A stretch of 64,000 nt of DNA. It comes from an uncultured Gammaproteobacteria bacterium (GTDB lineage: Bacteria; Pseudomonadota; Gammaproteobacteria; Eutrophobiales; Eutrophobiaceae). Below, in pieces: positions 26,801 through 38,800 of the stretch. The notes below the pieces were generated by a model that was not told the origin of the DNA, searched no databases, and saw only the letters and a list, made by a program, of their open reading frames with translations. The DNA is taken from NCBI GenBank assembly GCA_951812995.1, contig CATOTD010000014.1:62001-126000 (forward strand), given 5' to 3'. The translations under genes and the position numbers were made by a program. Each line of letters begins with the position of its first letter. The stretch's first letter is position 1.

Positions 26801-29800
26801 GGCTAGGGCATTATCGCTGGCCCTGGCGTTGGCTCCCAAGGCCACACCCGCACCCAGTGCCGCATTGTCGAGTATGCTGTAGGTCTTCTGTAGCGCGAGA
26901 GTCGGCGGTTTAGCATAGATAAAATCATCTTCCGTCAACGCCCCTTTCATGACCCCGGTCAGCGTGATGGTATGGCCGTTGCTGGTGGTAATGATTGTAT
27001 TGCCACTGCCATCATCAACGCTGTCCTGATCTACAGCATCAAAGTCGGTAAATTTAGCCAGGGCGGATAAGTCGATTTTATCGGTGCCGCTTACAAAGTC
27101 AGCAATAGTGTCTGTGCCGTGACCTAGGGCAAAGACAAAGATATCATTACCCGCGCCGCCGCGCAAGGTATTCGCCCCCGCATCGCCGACCAGTACATCG
27201 TTATGCGCAGAACCAATCAGGTTTTCGATACTGGAGAGTACATCGCCCGCGGCATCCGTGTTGCCAAGAGTCTGTGCGCCGGTCTTGTTTAGATTGACAT
27301 ACACGCCAGTCACACCCGTGACACGAGTCGCCAGTCCGTTAGGTAAATCCGCCGCCACGTCGTAGCCCGCCACCATGGCCGCACCCGCATACGAGGCCGT
27401 ATCTGCGCCATCGCCGCCGTCCAGGGCATCCGCACCCGCGCCGCCTTCTAGGGTATCATCGCCGGTGCCGCCGTTTAAGGTATCCGCACCCGCGCCGCCT
27501 TCTAGGGTATCATCGCCGGTGCCGCCGTTTAAGGTATCCGCACCCGCCCAGCCGCTAAGGTGATCATTGCCGTCGCCACCGTCCAGCCGATTGACCTGAT
27601 CATCGCCGATAAGTATATCGTTATGCGCAGAACCGATTAGGTTTTCGATACTGGAGAGTACATCGCCCGCGGCATCCGTGTTGCCAAGGGTCTGTGCGGT
27701 GGCCTTGTTTAGATTGACATACACGCCGGTTATATCTACATCAGCCGCAAGCCCGCTGTCTGCCGCCGCCACGATATACGCCACACCGACTGCCGCCGCC
27801 GCCGCATACGAGGCTGTATCTGTGCCATCGCCGCCGTTGATTGTGTCGGCACCCGCGCCACCGATTAAGGTGTCATCACCCGCACCGCCGTTAAGCGTGT
27901 CACCGCCATCGCCACCGGTTAAGGTGTCATCACCCGCATCGCCATTAAGCATGTCACCGCCATCGCCACCGGTTAAGGTGTCATCACCCGCACCGCCGTT
28001 AAGCGTGTCACCGCCATCGCCACCGGTTAAGGTATCTGCGCCATCACCGCCATACAGCGTGTCGATGCCATCGCCACCGGTTAAGGTGTCATCACCCGCA
28101 CCGCCGTTAAGCATGTCACCGCCATCGCCACCGGTTAAGGTATCTGCGCCATCACCGCCATACAGCGTGTCGATGCCATCGCCGCCATCTAGCACGTCAT
28201 CACCCGCCTCGCCATACAGCACGTCATCACCCGCATCGCCATCTAGCACATCATCACCATCATTGCCATACAGCACGTCATCACCCGCGCCGCCGCTAAG
28301 CCGGTTGACATCATTATTGCCGACCAGCAGATCGTTATGGTCTGAGCCAATGAGGTTTTCGATATTGGAGAGTACATCGCCAGTGGCATCCGTGTTGCCA
28401 AGGGTCTGTGCGGTGGCCTTGTTTAGATTGACATAGACGCCGGTCACACCCGTGACGCGGGCTGTCAGCCCGTTGTCTGCATCTGCCGCCACGGTATACC
28501 CCGCCGCCACTGCCGCCGCACCCGCATACGAGGCGGTATCATCTGTGCCATCGCCGCCATCAATCCTATCGGCGCCATCACCGCCTTCAAGCGTGTCATC
28601 ACCGGCGCCGCCGACTAAGGTATCGATACCCGCGCCGCCAATCAAAGTATCATCACCCGCGCCGCCGCTTAAGATATCGACACCGGCACCGCCTTCAAGC
28701 CGGTTGGCCTCGCCATCGCCGGTCAGAATATCGTTATGCGCCGAGCCGACCAGGTTTTCGATATTGTTTAAGACATCGCCTGCGGCAAAGCCATTGGCGT
28801 TATTGGTATTGTCGGATAAATCTACGGTCACACCGGCACCGGAGTCGGTATAACGCACGGTATCGACACCGTCTCCGCCATCGATATTATCTATGCGTGC
28901 GGTTGCGCTATAGTCATTTGCCTCAGGCCCGCCGACCACGACCACGGCGGCCGCCGCATCCACATTCACACTACGAACTGCGGGGGTTGAGTCCAGACCT
29001 TCGTCATCGGTTAGCACAATCGAAAAGGTGCGCTCGCCATCACCAGCACCCACGGTATTTCGATAGCGTAGCGCATTGAGGATCGCCTCGACCTCGGAGG
29101 TGGTTAAGTTGCCGCCGCCGTTTTTAGTGATTGTGATGGTGTTCTCGGAGGTATCCCAGGCAATATCAATACCGGTTATACCGGCGATAGTCACGTCACT
29201 TTCAGTAACATCGGCCGCGCCACCTATGGCCAGCGTCAAGGCATTACCCATGGCATCAGTGCCATAGACCAGTTGTTCGTTGCTGGCCTCCAGACCCATC
29301 GTGGTAATGGTAATGGTGCTAATCGTTGCTGGTGGTGAGAGTTCGATCACCTGTACCCCGATATCCCCATAACCAGCGACAAAGGCATAAGTCTTGCCGC
29401 CCACCACCGCGGTGGTGATGTCGTTGGCATTTAAGAGTTGGGTGTAGCCGCCTGCGCCATCGCTAAGTGCGGCGACCGCGCTCGGATGCTCAGGGTCGGT
29501 AATGTCAATCACCTGCACCCCGTCATCGCCACTAGCGGCGACCAGGGCGTAGGTACGACCGGCAATGACTGTGGTGCTAATAGCACGCGCACCACTGAGT
29601 TCGGTGTAGGGGCCTCCAGCCACCACGCCGTCATCAAACAATGCCGCGACCGGCTTCGGGGTCGCGGGGGTGGAGATGTCAATAATCTGCACCCCGTTAT
29701 CGCCAGAGGCGGCGACCAGGGCGTAGGTCTTGCCGTCTATCACCACCGTGGTAATGGCCCACGCGCCCCGTAGCGCGGTAAAGCCGTCCGCATTATCGCG

Positions 29801-32800
29801 GATCGCCGCGACCGGCTTCGGGGCGGCGGGGGTGGAGATGTCGATAATCTGCACGGCGTTGTCAAGGAAACTTGCCACCAGCGCATAGGTGGCCTTGCCG
29901 ATTGTTACCGTAGTAATCCCGGTGACACCCCGCAGTGTAGTATCGGCAGTGTCGGTAATCGCGGCCGTGGCCTTCGGGTCGGTTGGGGTGGAAATGTCGA
30001 TAATCTGCACCCCGTTATCGCCATAGGCCGCGACCAGGGCGTAGGTGGCATTGCCGATTGTCACGGTAGTAATCCCGGTCGCACCACGCAGTGCGCTGAA
30101 AGTATTGCCCGCACTGTCGTTTGTACCATCGCCAATGGCCGCGACCGCGATCGGGTTGGGGTTGGTGACGGGGTCGCTGATGTCAAGTATCTGCACCCCG
30201 TGATCGTTACGGGCGGCAACCAGCGCATAAGTGCTATCGCCGATCTTGACCGTGGTGATGGCTTGCGGGTTGTTCAGCTCCAGCGCGTTGGTATTGGCGA
30301 TGCTACCGACCTGGGTGGGGGCGGCGGGGTTATCCACGTTAATAATCTGTACGCTGTTGGTTTCTATGGTGACCAGCAGATAGGTGCTACCGCCAATCTC
30401 CACGGTGCTCGCCGCGAGCGGGCCGCGGGCGGCCACAACATCACCCAGCTCAAAAGCGACCCCATTGCCGTCATTGACCCCATCCCGGATAGCAAAGGTC
30501 GCGGTGGGCGCGATGGTTTGATGATCATTCACGCGCGCGCCGGTGCTGACATCTACCAGGGCAAGGCCGGCGTTTAAGCTCAAGTTATTAGTCCGCGTGG
30601 CCAGACCGAGCATGGTGCTGTCGGCGGGTTTTAAGTCCAGGATTGGGCTGGAGTCGAAATAGCTAAGATTACCGTCACTAAGCTGGGCTGCCTGGACACC
30701 GATTAAAGTAATGTCGCCGTAAACGGTGGTAATAACCGTGTTGGCACCAGCATCTGCTGTTGCGCCTTGCACCGCGGCCAGATTGTTCAAGCCGATCAAG
30801 GCCGAGAGATCAAGGGTATCTTCAGCGGGATTAAAGTCGGTAATGGTGATATCGCCATGGCCGGGTTTGATGACAAAGGTATCGCCCCCACCGCCGCCGG
30901 TTAAGGTGTCATCACCGCCGCCGCCACCGCTCAAAGTATCTGCGCCTAGCCCGCCTTTGATCACGTTGGCATTGGTATCGCCGGTTAGTACATCGTCATG
31001 GCCGGAGCCATCGATGTTTTCAATACCGGTTAGGATATCGCCCTCGGCATTGCCGCCGGCATTATTGCTATTGTCGGACAAATCCACGGTAACACCGGCC
31101 GCTGAGGCCGCGTAGCTGACGGTATCAATCCCGGTACCACCGCGCAAGGTATCGCGCCCACCGCCGCCGACCAAGAAATCATCACCCGCACCGCCGTCAA
31201 TCGTGTCATCACCCGCGCCGCCGGTAAGCCGGTTGTCATACTCATCGCCGGTTAAGGTGTCGGCGTAGCCGGTACCGATCAGTTTTTCGATATTGAACAA
31301 GATATCGCCTGCCGCCCAGCCGTTGGCATTTTTGCTATTGTCGGATAAGTCTACATTCACGCCGTTGCCGTCATCGGCAGTGGCATAACTCACGGTATCT
31401 GCGCCGCCCTTGCCATCGATAAGGTCGGCATCGGCGGTGGCGGCATAGTTATTGTTGGTGTCATCGCCAATAGTCGCGGCGGCGTTGACATTCACCCGGT
31501 GTACCGTGGGGGTGGAGTCTAGCCCGTCGGTGTCGGTCAAGACAATCGAGAATAACCGGTCGCCATTGGTGGCATTTTGCGCATCGGCGTTTTGGTAACG
31601 CAAGGCAGCGAGGATGGACTCGACCTCAATGGTCGTTAAGTTGCCGCCGTTTTTGCTAAGGGTAATGGTGCCGACAGTATTATCCCAGACAATGTTAAGG
31701 CCGGTGATACCGGCAATGGTTACGTTGTTCGCGCTGGCATTGACCCCGCCTATCGCAAGTACCTGGACATTACCCATGGCATCACTACCATAGGCCAGTT
31801 GTTCGTTGCTGTCATCCAGACCCGTTGCGGTAATGGTAATCGTGCTTATCGTTGCCGGGATTGGCAGTTCGATGACCTGTATGCCGGCATCACTATAACT
31901 CGCGACAAAGGCGTAGGCCTTGTTGTTGATCTCCGCCGTGGTGATCTTGAAGGCACCTCGCAGTTCGGTGTAGCCATCCGCGCCATCGACAAGTGCGGCC
32001 ACCGCAGTCGGGTTTGCAGGATCAGTGATGTCGATCACCTGCACCGCATGCTCATCGTAGCCGGTCACCAGGGCATAGGTACGACCGGCAATGACTGTGG
32101 TGGTGATAGCGTAGGCACTCCGCAACGCGGTGTAGGGGCTGTCGGCCTGAACGCTGTCATCAAACAATGCGGCGACCGCAGTCGGGGTCTCGGGCGTTGT
32201 GATGTCAATAATCTGCACGCCGTGATCCAAACTGGCGGCGACCAGCGCATAGGTCTTGCCGTCTATCACCACCGTGGTGATGGAATATGCGCTATTGAGG
32301 GCGGTATAAGGCGTATTAGCCCCCGACGTGTTGTCAGTTATCGCGGCAACCGCGCTTGGGGTCGCGGGCGTTGTGATGTCGATAATCTGTACCCCGTCAT
32401 CCACACTGGCGGCAACCAGCGCGTAGGTCCTGCCCTTAATCACCACCGTGGTAATGCCAGCCGCACCATCAAGCTCGGTGTAAGGCGTATTAACCAGCAC
32501 CGTGTTGTCAGTAATGGCCGCGACCGCAGTCGGGGCGGCGGGCGTTGTGATGTCAATAATCTGCACCCCGTCATCGGTACTGGCGGCGACCAGCGCATAG
32601 GTCTTGCTACCTATCACCACCGTGGTGATGTCGCGGGCACCATTAAGCTCGGTGTAAAGCGTATTAGCCAGCACCGTGCTGTCAGCAATGGCCGCGACCG
32701 CGCTCGGGGCCGTGGGATCGGTGCTGATGTCGAGTATTTGCACCCCGTCATCCTCATAGGCGGCCACCAGTGCATAGGTCACACCACCGATGACCACGGT

Positions 32801-35800
32801 GGTGATGGCTTCTGGATCATTCAGCTCCCGATCGGGGGCATTAGCAATGCTACCGATCTGCTCGGCTTCAGTCGGGTCGCTCACGTCTATCAACTGTACG
32901 CTATCGCCTGTACCCGTGGCGACCAGCAGATAGGTCTTGCCACCAATGACCACAGTGCTCAGGGCACTCGGGGCTGTCAGCGAAAATTGGGCGGAGCCAT
33001 CGTGATCATCAGACCCATGAGCATAGGCAGCGGTGGCGGTTGGGGTCTGGAGCGCGGCATTATCACCGACTGTTGCCTTGACACCCAAAACCACGCCAGC
33101 AGTCAGTGCCGCGGTGTTGAGTATGCTGTAGGGCGTTTGTAGTGCCAGAGTTGGCGGGATAGCGTAGATAAAATGATCGTCCGTCAAGTCATTCTCCAAC
33201 ACCCCGGTCAGCGTGATGGTGCCGGTAGGAGTGGTAATGACTGTATTGCCACTGTCATCATCATCCGTTGCGTCCTGCACAGCTTTCAGGTTGGTAAAAC
33301 CAGCAATGGCGGACAAATCGATTTTATTATTACCGGTGGTAAAATCAGCAATAGTGTCTGCGCCATGACCTGGGGCAAAGACAAAGGTATCATTACCCGC
33401 ACCGCCTTCAAGTCGGTTGGCATTGGCATCGCCGGTGAGCGTGTCGGCGTGGCCGGAGCCGATGAGGTTCTCGATATTGGTGAGCACATCGCCTTGGGCA
33501 TAGCCGTTGGCATTATTGTTATTGTCGGACAAATCCACGGTAACACCAGCATCAGAATTGGCATAACTCACAGTATCTGTGCCGCCTTGACCATCGAAAT
33601 GCTCAGTACCCGCGGTGGCCGTGTAGGGATTATCCTCCGCATCGCCGATGAAGCTGTGGACGCGGTGGGCGTTACTGGCGGCAATGGCCGCACTATTGGT
33701 CGCGGCATCATGACCTGCGACATCTTTGATAGTGCCGCTATTTAAGTCGATATTGGCATTGACAACAATGCCATTAGTATCGGTGTCGTCATTAGCGACC
33801 TCGTAGCGAAAGACCAGCGTGGTCGTGGTCGTGCCGCTGTGATAACTGGCCTCGCGGGTGTTGCCGCCAACCACAACCTCGATAGTTGGCATGCCGCCCA
33901 TGGTATCGACCACAACCGCCTCGCTAAAGGTCACTGTGATGTCGATGTTGTCGCCTGCTACATAAATGTCATCACCCGCATCAGATGTAATCGCGGTGCC
34001 AGTGATGACCGGGGCCGTGGTGTCTATGGTGATGGGGTTGGCATTGCTGCCCACAACTGATTGATTGCCCGCCACATCGGTTTGGCGGACTTGTATGGTA
34101 TTGGCGCTATAGACACCGTCTGCAAGCGTGATGGTGTTGCTGCCTACAGTGCCCGCTATCCAGTTGCTGCCGCTGTCTGTTGAGTACGTCCACGCGGCAC
34201 CCGCTTCAAGACCGGTAACCGTGATGGTCGGGTTGTTGCTGATGTTGTCGCTGGTATTGGTACCTGTGTCGATAAAGGCGATACCAGGGGGCAAGGCCTC
34301 GGTGTCTATGGTCAAAGTAAAGGTGGCACTGAGATCGCCAGCCGCGACCACGATGCTGGTGCCTGGGCTTAATTGCACCACGCGGGCGGTCAAAACCGCA
34401 TCCCCATCGGCCAGGGTAGGCAAGGTGTACGTCCAGTTGGTGCCGACCACGTTCGCCGTGCCAAGCAATACGCCGTTGTTGTAAACCTGTACGACTTCAT
34501 TGGCGTTTAAGCCTAGGTTGATCGTGCCGCTTAAGGTCGGGGTGGTGTCGTCCGTTACGCCGTTGTCGGCCAAGTCATCTGTCTTGCTGCCAACATCATC
34601 TGCGGTAGCGGCAATAGTGGTGGCTGTCGCCAGTAGCGGCACAATGCCGTCAACCGTTTTGCCTGCATCGGCGGCCACCGCCTGGTAGTTTAAGGTGGCA
34701 TTGTTGCCGACCGTGTCGGTGATGGTCGCACCTGTGAGCAACGTGATGCTACCTACCTCAATCTCAATGCCATCGCCATCGCTATCGCCGATTTGGACAA
34801 CATAACGAAAGACCAAGGTGGTACTACCATTGCCGCTCACATAACTGGCCAGCTTGTCCGTGCCGCCGATGTTGATGTCCAGGATCGGCGTGCCAGTGAC
34901 GGTGACCTCTTTTGTGAAGGTCACCGTGATGTCTATACGGTCGCCAACTCGATAGGTGCTACCGTCATGACGACCACCATCGTCTGGGGGTGGGTTGTTG
35001 ATGGTCGGCAGACCGGTAATGGCTGGGGCCGTGGTGTCTATGGTGATGGGGTTGGCATTGCTACCCACAGGTGATTGATTGCCCGCCACATCGGTTTGGC
35101 GGACTTGTATGGTATTGGTGCTATAGGTGCCGTCTGCAAGGGTAATGGTGTTGCTACCTACAGTGCCCGCCGTCCAGTTGCTACCGCTGTCTGTTGAGTA
35201 CCTCCACGCGGCACCCGCTTCAAGACCCGTGACCGTGATGGTCGGGTTGTTGCTGATGTTGTCGCTGGTATTGGTACCCGTGTCGATAAAGGCGATACCA
35301 GGGGGCAAGGCCTCGGTGTCTATGGTCAAGGTAAAGGTGGCACTGAGATCGCCAGCCGCGACCACGATGCTGGTGCCTGGGCTTAATTGCACCACGCGGG
35401 CGGTTAAGAGTGCATCTCCCTCGGCCAAGGTGGGCAAGGTATATGTCCAGTTGGTGCCGACTACGTTCGCCGTGCCAAGCAATACGCCATTGTTGTAAAC
35501 TTGTACGACTTCATTGGCGTTCAAGCCTGGGTTGATCGTGCCGCTTAAGGTCGGGGTGGTATCGTCCGTTACCCCGTTGTCGGCCAAGTCATCTGTCTTG
35601 CTGCCAACATCGTCTGTGGCCAAGGTAATGGTGGTGCGTGTCGCCAGTGGCAGTACGGAGCCGTCAACCGTTTTGCCTGCATCAACGGCCACCGCTTGGT
35701 AGTTTAAGGTGGCATTGTTACCGGCCGTGTCGGTGATGGTCGCACCTGGGGGTAGCGTGATGCTACCCGCCTCAATCTCAATGCCATTGCCATCGGTATC

Positions 35801-38800
35801 GCCGAGTTGGACAACATAACGAAAGACCAAAGTGGTCGAACTAGATAGCACACTCACATAACTGGCCAGCTTGGGAGCACCGCCGCCGATGTCTATGCTG
35901 ACCGTCGGCGTGCCAGTTACCGTGACCGCTTCATTAAAGGTTAGCGTGATGTCTATGGGGTCACCAACTCGATAGGTGCTACCGTCATGGCGAACTCCAT
36001 CGGCTATGGGTGGGTTGTTGATGGTCGGCAGACCGGTAATGGCCGGGGCCTCGGTGTCTATGGTGATGGGGTTGGCATTGCTGCCCACAACTGATTGATT
36101 GCCCGCCACATCGGTCTGGCGGACTTGTATGGTATTGGTGCTATAGGTGCCGTCTGCAAGGGTAATGGTGTTGCTGCCTACAGTGCCCGCCGTCCAGTTG
36201 CTGCCGCTGTCTGTTGAGTACGTCCACGCGGCACCCGCTTCAAGACCGGTAACCGTGATGGTCGGGTTGTTGCTGATGTTGTCGCTGGTATTGGTACCTG
36301 TGTCGATAAAGGTGATACCAGGGGGCAAGGCCTCGGTGTCTATGGTCAAAGTAAAGGTGGCACTGAGATCGCCAGCCGCGACCACGATGCTGGTGCCTGG
36401 GCTTAATTGCACCACGCGGGCGGTCAAAACCGCATCCCCATCGGCCAGGGTAGGCAAGGTGTACGTCCAGTTGGTGCCGACCACGTTCGCCGTGCCAAGC
36501 AATACGCCGTTGTTGTAAACCTGTACGACTTCATTGGCGTTTAAGCCTAGGTTGATCGTGCCGCTTAAGGTCGGGGTGGTGTCGTCCGTTACGCCGTTGT
36601 CGGCCAAGTCATCTGTCTTGCTGCCAACATCATCTGCGGTAGCGGCAATAGTGGTGGCTGTCGCCAGTAGCGGCACAATGCCGTCAACCGTTTTGCCTGC
36701 ATCGGCGGCCACCGCCTGGTAGTTTAAGGTGGCATTGTTGCCGACCGTGTCGGTGATGGTCGCACCTGTGAGCAACGTGATGCTACCTACCTCAATCTCA
36801 ATGCCATCGCCATCGCTATCGCCGATTTGGACAACATAACGAAAGACCAAGGTGGTACTACCATTGCCGCTCACATAACTGGCCAGCTTGTCCGTGCCGC
36901 CGATGTTGATGTCCAGGATCGGCGTGCCAGTGACGGTGACCTCTTTTGTGAAGGTCACCGTGATGTCTATACGGTCGCCAACTCGATAGGTGCTACCGTC
37001 ATGACGACCACCATCGTCTGGGGGTGGGTTGTTGATGGTCGGCAGACCGGTAATGGCTGGGGCCGTGGTGTCTATGGTGATGGGGTTGGCATTGCTACCC
37101 ACAGGTGATTGATTGCCCGCCACATCGGTTTGGCGGACTTGTATGGTATTGGTGCTATAGGTGCCGTCTGCAAGGGTAATGGTGTTGCTACCTACAGTGC
37201 CCGCTATCCAGTTGCTACCGCTGTCTGTTGAGTACCTCCACGCGGCACCCGCTTCAAGACCCGTGACCGTGATGGTCGGGTTGTTGCTGATGTTGTCGCT
37301 GGTATTGGTACCCGTGTCGATAAAGGCGATACCAGGGGGCAAGGCCTCGGTGTCTATGGTGATGGTATTATCATTGCTACCCACAGGTGATTGATTACCG
37401 GCCACATCGGTTTGGCGGACTTGTATATCATCCGCTTCGTAGGCGGTGTTGGTACCTAGTTCAAAGGTGGTGCCCACGCCCTTTTTCCAGTCGGGCGTGT
37501 CATCATTGCCATTGATTGTATACTCCCAAGTCGCACCCGCTTCAAGACCCGTGACCGTGACAGTCGGGTTGTTGCTGATGTTGTCGCTGGTATTGGTGCC
37601 CGTATCGATAAAGGTGATACCAGGGGGCAAGGCCTCGGTGTCGATGGTGATGGGGTTGGCATTGCTACCCACAACTGATTGATTGCCCGCCACATCGGTT
37701 TGGCGGACTTGTATATGACCTTGCGCGTAGGTGGTGTTGGCGGTGCCAAGGTTGAAGGTGGTGCCCGTGCCGTCTTGCCAATCGGGCGTGCCATCATTGC
37801 CATTGATTGTATATTCCCAGGTCGCACCATCTTCAAGACCCGTGATCGTGATAGTCGGGTTGTTGCTGATGTTGTCGCTGGTATTGGTACCTGTGTCGGT
37901 AAAGGTGATCTCCGGGTTATCCGGGGGCGTGGTGTCTACCTGATGGGCATTATTGTCTACCACTGCCGCATGGGTGAGAGCGGCAGGGTTGCCCGCGATG
38001 TCGGTAATCGTGCCACCGTTTAAGTTAAGATTGCCCCGAGTAATACTGATACCACCCGCATCGTTATCACCGTCTTGTACCTGGTATTGGAAGGTCAGCA
38101 CTCTGCCGCCACTGCCGCTTTTATAGCTGGCCGTGCGGGGAGTGGTGCCAATGACGATGCTGATGGTCGGCGTGCCGGTGACAACGACATCCTCATTAAA
38201 AGTCACCGTTATCTCAATAAAATCGCCTGCCTTGTAAGTATTATCCGTACCCGCATCAGAGCTAATCGTTGGCGCACCTGTGATAGTCGGGGCCTCGGTG
38301 TCTATGGTAATCAACGTGGTCGTGCCCACGCGTGATCTATTACCCGCCGCATCAGTTTGGCGTACCTGTATCGCACCCGCTTCGTAGCTGGGGTTGGTTA
38401 GTTCAAAGGTGGTGCCCGTGCCTGGGTTCCAGTTCGTGCCGCTGTCTGTTGAATACTCCCAAGTGGCACCTGCTTCAATGTTCCTCACCGTCATAGTCGG
38501 ATCGGAAGTAATACCATCAGCGATGTTAGTGTCATCGGCCAAGGCCAGACCAGGTGCCGATGGCGCGCGGGTGTCGATGGTCAAGGTAAAGGTGGCGGGG
38601 ACACCAAAGGTGTTGCTGTCTGTATTGACCACCTGAACGCTGTAGCTGGCGGTCGTGCCATGGCTCAAGGTCGGGGTTTGTGTGTAAGTCCAGTTCTGAC
38701 CGTCTACGGTGGCCGTGCCGAGTAATACGCCGTTGTTGTAAACTTGTACGACTTCATTGGTGGCCAGGGGCGCGCTAATGGTACCGCTTAAGGTCGGGGT

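Noticed and set aside
27812..28297. Short regular DNA repeats that could be taken for a CRISPR array or satellite
   Set aside because: The repeats are 27 bp and in frame, encode RTX nonapeptides, and lack unique spacers.
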